Shown here one piece after another: positions 33,150-39,948 of a stretch of DNA of 42,459 nucleotides; within the stretch, counting starts at the first letter, position 1; each line of letters opens with the position of its first letter. Location of the stretch: assembly GCF_000373645.1 (NCBI RefSeq), contig NZ_KB892001.1, forward strand, positions 1,154 to 43,612. The letters are read 5' to 3'. The stretch is from Streptomyces sp. ATexAB-D23. Its GTDB lineage: Bacteria > Actinomycetota > Actinomycetes > Streptomycetales > Streptomycetaceae. Below the pieces are notes generated by a model. The model searched no databases, was not told where the DNA came from, and was given only the letters and a program-made list of their open reading frames with translations. Position numbers and translations under genes: made by a program.

Positions 33150-34247
33150 GTGAGTGCCCTCTTCGAGCCCTACACCCTCAGGTCGCTTGTCGTGCCCAAC
33201 CGGGTGTGGATGGCACCGATGTGCCAGTACAGCGCCGAGCCGGTGGGGCCGGGTGCGGGCGTGCCCACGGACTGGCATTTCGCCCACCTCGCGGCCCGCG
33301 CCGCGGGCGGCACCGGCCTGATCCTCACGGAGGCGACGGCTGTGAGCCCCGAAGGGCGCATCAGCCCCGCCGACCTCGGCATCTGGAACGACACCCAGGC
33401 CGCCGCGTTCCGCCGGATCACCGACTTCGTCAAGGCGCAGGGCTCCGCGGTCGGCATCCAGCTCGCCCACGCCGGCCGCAAGGCGTCCACCGCCGCGCCC
33501 TGGACCGGCGGGGGCCCGGTCGGCGCGGACGCCCACGGCTGGACCCCGGTCGCCCCCAGCCCGCTGCCGTTCGACGCCGGCTACCCGGTGCCGCACGAGC
33601 TGACCGCCGACGAGATCAGGGGTGTCGTCGACGACTTCCGCGAGGCCGCCCGCCGCGCCGTCGAGGCGGGGTTCCAGGTCGCCGAGGTGCACGGCGCGCA
33701 CGGCTACCTCATCGGCCAGTTCCTCTCGCCGCACAGCAACCACCGCACCGACGAGTACGGCGGCGGCTACGACAACCGCGTCCGCTTCGCCCTGGAAGTG
33801 GTCGACGCGGTGCGCGAGGTGTGGCCCGAGGAGCTGCCCGTCTTCTTCCGCGTCTCCGCCACTGACTGGCTCACGGAGAACCCCGAGGACGAGCGGGAGG
33901 GGTGGACGGCGGACGAGACCGTGCGCCTGGCCGAGGAACTCCGGGCCCACGGCGTCGACCTGCTGGACGTCTCCACCGGAGGCAACGCCCCCCGCGCCCG
34001 CATCGCGACCGGCCCCGGCTATCAGGTCCCCTTCGCGGAGCGGGTGAAGCGGGAGACCTCGCTGCCCGTCGCGGCCGTCGGCCTCATCACCGACCCGCAG
34101 CACGCCGAGAAGATCCTCACCGAGGGCCGCGCGGACGCCGTGCTCCTCGGACGCGAACTGCTGCGCAATCCCTCGTGGGCCCTGGGCGCGGCCCGCGAAC
34201 TGAGCGGCACGGTGCGCGCCCCCGAGCAGTACGGATACGCGATCTGA
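33150..34247 (+). CDS. Old Yellow Enzyme-family NADH:flavin oxidoreductase (YqjM-like)
   Basis: A 365-residue FMN-dependent ene-reductase from GTG 33150 (GGAGTCCG upstream). It reduces activated C=C bonds of enals and enones and related electrophiles in the cytoplasm. YqjM-type hallmarks: N-terminal LFEPYTLRSLVVPNRVWMAP, the redox-modulating Cys in MAPMCQYSA, substrate-binding EVHGAHGYLIGQFLSPHSN, and the FMN-phosphate segment ADAVLLGRELLRNP near the C-terminus. Length is normal. The palindromic promoter suggests induction by an electrophile sensed by a regulator encoded elsewhere. Unrelated in function to the flanking polysaccharide genes. Confidence 0.93.
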   Translation: MSALFEPYTLRSLVVPNRVWMAPMCQYSAEPVGPGAGVPTDWHFAHLAARAAGGTGLILTEATAVSPEGRISPADLGIWNDTQAAAFRRITDFVKAQGSAVGIQLAHAGRKASTAAPWTGGGPVGADAHGWTPVAPSPLPFDAGYPVPHELTADEIRGVVDDFREAARRAVEAGFQVAEVHGAHGYLIGQFLSPHSNHRTDEYGGGYDNRVRFALEVVDAVREVWPEELPVFFRVSATDWLTENPEDEREGWTADETVRLAEELRAHGVDLLDVSTGGNAPRARIATGPGYQVPFAERVKRETSLPVAAVGLITDPQHAEKILTEGRADAVLLGRELLRNPSWALGAARELSGTVRAPEQYGYAI

Positions 34248-34289
34248 CCGCATTGCCCCGGCGGTCCCGTCCGCGCCTTCCGCCCCTCT

Positions 34290-34326
34290 CCGCCCCCTTC
34301 GCGCCCATGGTGTGCGAAGGGGGCGG
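34290..34326 (+). terminator. Terminator after the OYE gene
   Basis: CCGCCCCCTTCGC (34290-34302) and GCGAAGGGGGCGG (34314-34326) form a 13-bp perfect stem with an 11-nt loop, 43 bp after the stop codon. Confidence 0.8.
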
Positions 34327-34406
34327 TCTGCGTGGACCTCCCGGCGGGCCGCCCCGGTCATCGATTTCTATCGTTGAAAAATCCCCGTGCACGACTGTTG
34401 TTTTGC

Positions 34407-34439
34407 GTTTGATGCTGTGGCTCAATGTTCGATTGTGTG
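34407..34439 (+). promoter_or_regulatory. Direct repeat upstream of the PA14-GH2 gene
   Basis: GTTTGATGCTGTG (34407-34419) and GTTCGATTGTGTG (34427-34439) match at 10 of 13 positions and start 20 bp apart, about two helical turns, 51-83 bp before the TTG start. A small palindrome CAAT-GTTCG-ATTG (34423-34435) overlaps the second copy. The stretch is markedly AT-rich for this genome. DeoR-type regulators often use such direct repeats, but the binding protein is unknown. Confidence 0.45.
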
Positions 34440-34489
34440 CTGTGCCTCACAGGTTCGAGGCACTTCAGCTCTCTCGACAGGACGACGCC

Positions 34490-37400
34490 TTGAGACGACA
34501 AACGCCCCGCCCCCGCGCTCTGTTCAGGTCAGCGGCCTGCGCTGCCGCGCTCCTGATCCCCCTCGGTGCCACCCTGGTCCCGGCAGCCGCGGCCGCGCCC
34601 GCGGCTGCCGCCGGTACCGCCTCCGCGACCACCTTCAAGGCCGGTGACCCGGCCACCACCGTCCACGGGCTGAAGGGCGAGTACTTCAGCATGTCCGCGC
34701 CCGGCGCGCGGGACTTCGACGAGCTCGGCGGCGTCGCCCTCGACCCCCAGATCAACTTCCCCGGTCTCACGGGCACGTTCGAGTCCACCACCGGCCGCAC
34801 CGAGAACACCACGGCCCGCTGGACCGGCAACATCACCGCACCCGAGGACGGCGACTACACCTTCTCCGCGATCGGCGACAACGGCTTCCGGCTCTTCATC
34901 GACGGCGAGGCCGTCATCGACCACTGGGAGCCCGACTGGGACAACGAGCAGACCAGCGAGCCGATATCGCTCAAGGCCGGCGAGCCGCACACGTTCAAGC
35001 TGGAGATGTTCCAGGACACCGGCGGCGCCAACATGTTCCTGCGCTGGTCCAGCGCGAAGCTCGCCAAGCAGCTCGTCCCGGAGTCCGCCTTCACCCCGCC
35101 CGCCGACTTCGAGGTCTACCCGGTCGGGCTCAGCGTCGCGGACGACGGCCAGAAGCTCCGGCTGGCCTTCGAGGACAAGGTCAGCGACTACGCCGGCCTG
35201 AAGGACCACCTGACCATCGAGGCCGACACCACGCCGATGCCGGTCAAGTCCGTCAAGCGGGCCCCCGGCAACGCCAAGCAGCTCGTCGTCACCCTCGCCG
35301 CCGCCGTCCAGAAGGACCAGCGGGTCACGGTCGCGTACGACGGCGAAGCCGGTCTCAAGTCGGGCCGCGAGACCGTCCCGGAGATCAACCGCACGGCCAC
35401 CAACCTCTCCACGCACCGCCTCACCACCACCTGGGGCGACAAGGTCGACCGCAACAACCCGCTGCCCGAATACCCCAGGCCGCAGCAGGTGCGCGACGCG
35501 TGGAAGAACCTCAACGGCCCCTGGGAGTTCGCCGGGGCCAAGGCGGGGGAGAAGCCCGTCTTCGGCAAGAAGCTCGGTGAGCGCATCACCGTGCCCTTCC
35601 CGGTCGAATCGCAGCTCTCCGGCCTGGAGCGCCACGAGGACCACATGTTCTACCGCAAGCTCGTCACCGTCCCGAAGAACTGGGCCGTCAAGAGTGACAA
35701 GCACGGCAAGGGCAAGAGCAACCGGCTGAAGCTCAACTTCGGCGCCGTCGACTACGAGGCGACCGTCTGGGTCAACGGCAAGAAGGTCGCCGAGCACACC
35801 GGCGGCTACACCGCCTTCAGCGCCGACATCACCGACGCGGTCAAGGGCAGCGGCCGGCAGGAGATCGTCGTCGCGGTCACCGACACCACCGGGGCCGACC
35901 AGCCCACCGGAAAGCAGTCGGCGAACCCCGGCGGAATCTTCTACACCGCCTCCTCCGGCATCTGGCAGACCGTCTGGATGGAGCCCGTCGCCCCGGCAGC
36001 CGTCGACTCCCTGACGACCACTCCCGACATCGACAAGGGCCGCCTCGCCCTGACGGTCAACTCCGCGGACGCCTCGAAGTCCGCCCAGGTCACCGCCGTC
36101 GCCCGGGACAAGAAGGGCAAGGCCGTCGGCAGGGTCACCGGCCCGGCCAACCGCGAGCTGAGCCTGCCGGTCGCGGGGCAGCACCTGTGGACGCCGGACG
36201 ACCCCTACCTGTACGACCTGGAGGTCACCCTCAAGGACGGCAGCTCCAAGGACACCGTCGACAGCTACTTCGGCATGCGCTCCTTCGGCGTCGCCGAGGT
36301 CGGCGGCTACCGGAAGCTCGTCCTCAACGGGAAGCCGTTCTTCTCCCTCGCCCAGCTCGACCAGGGCTTCTACCCGGACGGCCTGAACACCGCGCCCAGC
36401 GACAAGGCCCTCGTCTTCGACCTGAAGGCGCAGAAGGACCTCGGCTTCAACTCCGTCCGCAAGCACATCAAGGTCGAGCCCGCGCGCTGGTACTACCACG
36501 CCGACCAGCTCGGTCTGCTGGTGTGGCAGGACTTCGTCTCCGGCAACCTCACCGGCGAGAAGGGCCACAAGGCCTTCCTCGACCAGGGTGCCGAGATGAT
36601 GACCCAGCTGCACAACTACCCCTCGATCGGTGCCTGGATCGTCTTCAACGAAGGCTGGGGCGAGTGGGACCGCACCGAGACCGGCAGGATCACCGAGCAG
36701 GTCCAGGCCGCCGACCCCTCCCGTGTCGTCAACGCCCACAGCGGAGTCAACTGCTGCAACTCCAAGGGTGACTCGGGCAAGGGCGACATCATCGACCACC
36801 ACGACTACAACAACACCGACCCCGCCTTCCCGGACGCGAACCGCGCCGCGATGGACGGCGAGCACGGTGGCTTCACCCTGCGGATGCCCGGCCACATGTG
36901 GCCCGGCGCGCCCACCGCGATCTACAGCGGTGTCGCCGACAAGGCCGCACTGACCGCCAAGTACGTCGAGAACACCCGCGACTACTACCTGGAGGCGGCC
37001 GGCGCCGAACTCTCCGGCTCCATCTACACCCAGGTGACCGACCTGGAGAACGAGCTCAACGGTCTCTGGACGTACGACCGCCGCGAGATCAAGGTCGACG
37101 CCGCCCAGGTGCGGAAGATCAACCGCCAGGTCATCGCCGCCGGCGCGGCGGCCGGCACGAGGACACCGGTCAAGGGCGGCGCCGCCTGGTCCCTGGACGA
37201 GAACAAGGGCACCAAGGCCGCCGACAGCGGCCCGAACCACAAGAACCTCACCCTCTCCGAGGGCACGTCCTGGACGGCCGGCGTGCACGGCTCGGCGCTG
37301 AAGTTCGACGGCGAGGGCCAGTACGCCGAGACCGACGGCCCGGTCGTCGACACCACCGGCGACTACACCGTCTCCGCGTGGGTGTCCCTGGACGCGCTCC

Positions 37401-37786
37401 CGGGCAACTACGCCACCGTCGTCAGCCAGGACGGCCGCCGCCAGGAGAACCCCTTCTACCTCCAGTACGGGCAGGGCGCGTTCGCCTTCTCCACCCCCGG
37501 CGCCCACCGGGCCCGGCTGGAGATCACCCCCGAACTCGGCCGGTGGTACCACCTGGCCGGCGTCCGCAGCGGTGACGAGATCAAGCTGTACGTGGACGGC
37601 GAGCTCGCCGCCACCGCGCCGGCCGGGTCCGCCGACGTCAGCAGCGGCGCCCTGTCCCTCGGCCGCGCCAAGTGGTCGGGCGGCAACACCGACTTCCTCA
37701 ACGGCTCCGTGGACCAGGTGCGGGTGTACGACAAGGCGCTCACCGATCAGGAGGTGACCGCTCTGCACGACGGCGAACAGCCGTAG
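34490..37786 (+). CDS. Secreted multi-domain GH2 glycoside hydrolase with PA14 and LamG-like domains
   Basis: A 1098-residue protein from TTG 34490, which has AGGA 8 nt upstream; the frame extends further back but without a ribosome site. Domains: signal peptide (1-40, Ala-rich); PA14 carbohydrate-binding domain (about 55-195; LKGEYFSMSAPG, GFRLFIDGEAVIDHW); a small Ig/SwmB-like domain (about 205-295); GH2 jelly-roll, Ig-like and TIM-barrel domains (about 315-870); and a C-terminal LamG/concanavalin-like domain (about 885-1095; YTVSAWVSLDALPG, IKLYVDGELAAT). Catalytic acid/base is Glu721 in FNEGWGEWD and the nucleophile probably Glu791 in DGEHGGF. Exact sugar (galactoside, glucuronide or arabinoside) cannot be read from the sequence. 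Confidence 0.88.
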   Translation: MRRQTPRPRALFRSAACAAALLIPLGATLVPAAAAAPAAAAGTASATTFKAGDPATTVHGLKGEYFSMSAPGARDFDELGGVALDPQINFPGLTGTFESTTGRTENTTARWTGNITAPEDGDYTFSAIGDNGFRLFIDGEAVIDHWEPDWDNEQTSEPISLKAGEPHTFKLEMFQDTGGANMFLRWSSAKLAKQLVPESAFTPPADFEVYPVGLSVADDGQKLRLAFEDKVSDYAGLKDHLTIEADTTPMPVKSVKRAPGNAKQLVVTLAAAVQKDQRVTVAYDGEAGLKSGRETVPEINRTATNLSTHRLTTTWGDKVDRNNPLPEYPRPQQVRDAWKNLNGPWEFAGAKAGEKPVFGKKLGERITVPFPVESQLSGLERHEDHMFYRKLVTVPKNWAVKSDKHGKGKSNRLKLNFGAVDYEATVWVNGKKVAEHTGGYTAFSADITDAVKGSGRQEIVVAVTDTTGADQPTGKQSANPGGIFYTASSGIWQTVWMEPVAPAAVDSLTTTPDIDKGRLALTVNSADASKSAQVTAVARDKKGKAVGRVTGPANRELSLPVAGQHLWTPDDPYLYDLEVTLKDGSSKDTVDSYFGMRSFGVAEVGGYRKLVLNGKPFFSLAQLDQGFYPDGLNTAPSDKALVFDLKAQKDLGFNSVRKHIKVEPARWYYHADQLGLLVWQDFVSGNLTGEKGHKAFLDQGAEMMTQLHNYPSIGAWIVFNEGWGEWDRTETGRITEQVQAADPSRVVNAHSGVNCCNSKGDSGKGDIIDHHDYNNTDPAFPDANRAAMDGEHGGFTLRMPGHMWPGAPTAIYSGVADKAALTAKYVENTRDYYLEAAGAELSGSIYTQVTDLENELNGLWTYDRREIKVDAAQVRKINRQVIAAGAAAGTRTPVKGGAAWSLDENKGTKAADSGPNHKNLTLSEGTSWTAGVHGSALKFDGEGQYAETDGPVVDTTGDYTVSAWVSLDALPGNYATVVSQDGRRQENPFYLQYGQGAFAFSTPGAHRARLEITPELGRWYHLAGVRSGDEIKLYVDGELAATAPAGSADVSSGALSLGRAKWSGGNTDFLNGSVDQVRVYDKALTDQEVTALHDGEQP

Positions 37787-37805
37787 GGCCCCGGCCCCCG
37801 GGACC

Positions 37806-37846
37806 GCTCCCGGCGGAGCGCGGCGACAGCCCGCACCGCCGGGAGC
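37806..37846. terminator. Bidirectional terminator
   Basis: GCTCCCGGCGG (37806-37816) and CCGCCGGGAGC (37836-37846) form an 11-bp perfect stem with a 19-nt loop between the convergent ends of the PA14-GH2 gene and the LacI gene. Confidence 0.7.
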
Positions 37847-37867
37847 TTCCGCCTGCCCCGACGCGCT

Positions 37868-38887
37868 CTACCCGGCGGGCGCCGGACCCCCGGAGCTCTC
37901 CCGGACCAGCAGCCGGTGCGGGACGACGATCCGGCGCGCGGGCAGCGCGGCCAGCCGGCCGAGGACGCGCTCGCTCAGGCACTGCACCGCCCGCTCCGCG
38001 ATCTGCGCCCGGTCCGGGGCGATCGTGGTGAGCGAAGGGGTGGCGAACTGCCCGTCCTCGATGTCGTCGAACCCCACCAGCGCCAGCTCATCGGGCACCC
38101 GCACCCCCTGCTCGGCGGCCACCCGCAGCGCCCCGAGCGCCAGTTCGTCGCTGAAGCAGAACACCGCGTCCGGGCGCTCGGGCAGGAGCAGCAGTTCGCG
38201 CATCGCCCGCGCCCCCTCGCCCCGGTGCAGGTCGGCCACCTCGGCCTCGGCGGCCGGGCTCAGCCCCGCCTCCCGCAGCCCCAGCCGGAAGCCCTCGGCC
38301 CGGAGTTCGGCCGTGCCGTGCCCCAGCGCCGACTGGAGCCCGATGGCGGCGATCCTCCGGCGGCCCAGAGCGACGAGGTGACGGGCGGCGTCCCGGGCCG
38401 CCGCCACGTTGTCCAGCGCCACGTGGTCGATGGACCCCAGCGGGTCCAGCTCGCCGAGGACGACCAGCGGCAGACCGCCCGCGAGCGAGGCCAGCTCGGC
38501 GGGGGGCGTCGACCACGGGCTAACGATCATCCCGTCCACCTGGTGCCCCTCGGAGCCGTCCAGCAGCCGTCGCTCCAGCTCGGCCCGGCCCCCGGTCCGC
38601 TCCAGGAGCACCGTCCAGCCGCGCTCCTGGGCCGCGTCGATGAGGAGCCCCGTCAGCGCGCCGAAATAGGGGGAGTGGATCTCCGGGACGACCACGCCGA
38701 TGAGCCCGGTGCGGCCCTGCCGGAGGTTGCGGGCGGCCAGGTTGGGCCGGTACCCCAGCTCCTCCACGGCGGCCAGCACCCGGGCCCGGGTCGCCGGGGC
38801 GACGGCGGCCGCGTTGCTCACGACGTTGGAGACGGTCCTGACGGACACGCCCGCGAGCGCGGCGACGTCCTTGAGTCTCGCTGCCAC
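37868..38887 (-). CDS. LacI-family transcriptional regulator
   Basis: A 339-residue regulator from GTG 38887 with AGGAG upstream. The helix-turn-helix RLKDVAALAGVSVRTVSNVV (4-23) is followed by the hinge ATRARVLAAVEELGYRPNLA, and a periplasmic-binding-protein-like core spans about 60-335 (TGLIGVVVPEIHSPYFGALT, DAVFCFSDELALGALRVAAE, ELALVGFDDIEDGQFATPSL). The frame continues far upstream without a start, so GTG 38887 decides the N-terminus. It is divergent from a PhyH-type dioxygenase gene and lies between two GH2 genes. The palindrome 38994-39007 in front of it is a probable auto-regulatory operator. Its ligand is unknown. Confidence 0.92.
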   Translation of the reverse strand: MAARLKDVAALAGVSVRTVSNVVSNAAAVAPATRARVLAAVEELGYRPNLAARNLRQGRTGLIGVVVPEIHSPYFGALTGLLIDAAQERGWTVLLERTGGRAELERRLLDGSEGHQVDGMIVSPWSTPPAELASLAGGLPLVVLGELDPLGSIDHVALDNVAAARDAARHLVALGRRRIAAIGLQSALGHGTAELRAEGFRLGLREAGLSPAAEAEVADLHRGEGARAMRELLLLPERPDAVFCFSDELALGALRVAAEQGVRVPDELALVGFDDIEDGQFATPSLTTIAPDRAQIAERAVQCLSERVLGRLAALPARRIVVPHRLLVRESSGGPAPAG

Positions 38888-38993
38888 GGTCGCTGCTCCT
38901 GCTCTCGGCCTGCGGGGCGGCGGGCCGCACCCTTTGCGCAGTGACCGTAACAGGTGGCGCCGAACCCGTCCGCGCAGACTCTTGCCACGTTGG

Positions 38994-39007
38994 TTGCAAC
39001 GTTGCAA
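38994..39007. promoter_or_regulatory. Perfect 14-bp LacI-type operator in the divergent promoter
   Basis: TTGCAACGTTGCAA is a perfect palindrome with the central CG characteristic of LacI-family operators. It lies 107 bp before the LacI start and 46 bp before the dioxygenase start, so one dimer could control both directions. The flanking sequence adds partial TTGCCA/TGGCAA half-sites (38982, 39014). Confidence 0.7.
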
Positions 39008-39052
39008 TATGGCGTTGCCACACCGTGCCACGCCCGACGGAAGGACCACGCC

Positions 39053-39892
39053 ATGCATGAGGCCGCGACCACCACCGCCCCGTTCCCGCACCCCGAAGAG
39101 GCGGTGCGGGACCTGTACACGGCCGGGATCACCGCCTGCCGGGGCGCTTTCAGCCCGCGGTGGGCGGACCGGATGCGCGAGGACATCGAAGCCGCCTTCG
39201 CCGAGGCGCGCGGCCGGGAGGGCGGCGCCGTGGGGCGCGGCCCGCACCGCTACTACGTGGAGATCCACCCGGAGCAGCTGCGCGGCTTCGTGGACCTCGT
39301 GGACCACCCCTGGGTGCGCGCCGTCAGCGAGGCGGTCCTCGGTCCGGACTACCGCATCGTGGAGCTGGGCTTCGACGTGCCGCTGGCCGGAGCGGTCAAC
39401 CAGCCCTGGCACCGGGACTTCCCCATGCCCGGGGCCACGCGCGACGAGCGCCGGCTCACCTCGCTCGCCTTCAACCTGACCGCCGTCGACACGCGGGAGG
39501 ACATGGGCCCGTTCGAGATCGCGCCCGGCACGCAGTGGGACGACGGCGCCCGCTTCGGGCACGCCATGTTCCCGCGCCGCGAGGACTACCCGCGCTACGA
39601 GGCCCTGGCCCAGCGCAAGTACCCCCGAAGGGGCGACATCTCGGCCCGCTCGGCCCTGACCGTCCACCGGGGCACGGCCAACCGGTCGGACGACCCCCGC
39701 CCGGTCCTGGTGCTGGGCGTCGACGCCCCGGGCGCGGGCAACGACGGCCACCACGACATGGCGGTCACCCGGGAGTTCTGGGCCGCCCTGCCCGAGCGGG
39801 TCCGGGCGCACCTGGGCTGCCCGGTGGTCGACCGGCTCACGCCCATCGTCCAGAAGCACACCATCGAGGGACTGGTCATGGGCGACGCATGA
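39053..39892 (+). CDS. Phytanoyl-CoA dioxygenase (PhyH)-family 2-oxoglutarate/Fe(II) oxygenase
   Basis: A 279-residue cytoplasmic protein from ATG 39053 (GGAAGGA upstream). The Fe(II) facial triad is visible: His120 and Asp122 in QPWHRDFP and the distal His205 in LTVHRGTANRSDDPRP, where the nearby Arg probably binds 2-oxoglutarate. PhyH-family members hydroxylate small molecules, including osmolytes, halogenated compounds and natural-product intermediates; the substrate here is not evident. Its divergent LacI regulator and GH2 neighbours suggest that it acts on a released sugar, aglycone or plant compound. It stands alone, without a transporter. Confidence 0.88.
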   Translation: MHEAATTTAPFPHPEEAVRDLYTAGITACRGAFSPRWADRMREDIEAAFAEARGREGGAVGRGPHRYYVEIHPEQLRGFVDLVDHPWVRAVSEAVLGPDYRIVELGFDVPLAGAVNQPWHRDFPMPGATRDERRLTSLAFNLTAVDTREDMGPFEIAPGTQWDDGARFGHAMFPRREDYPRYEALAQRKYPRRGDISARSALTVHRGTANRSDDPRPVLVLGVDAPGAGNDGHHDMAVTREFWAALPERVRAHLGCPVVDRLTPIVQKHTIEGLVMGDA

Positions 39893-39894
39893 CG

Positions 39895-39933
39895 GTGCCG
39901 GGGCCCGGCGGCGGACCCGCCCGGCCCCGGCAC
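39895..39933. terminator. Bidirectional terminator
   Basis: GTGCCGGGGCC (39895-39905) and GGCCCCGGCAC (39923-39933) form an 11-bp perfect stem with a 17-nt loop between the convergent PhyH-family and GH2-AbfB genes. Confidence 0.7.
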
Positions 39934-39948
39934 GCGCCTCGCTTCGGC

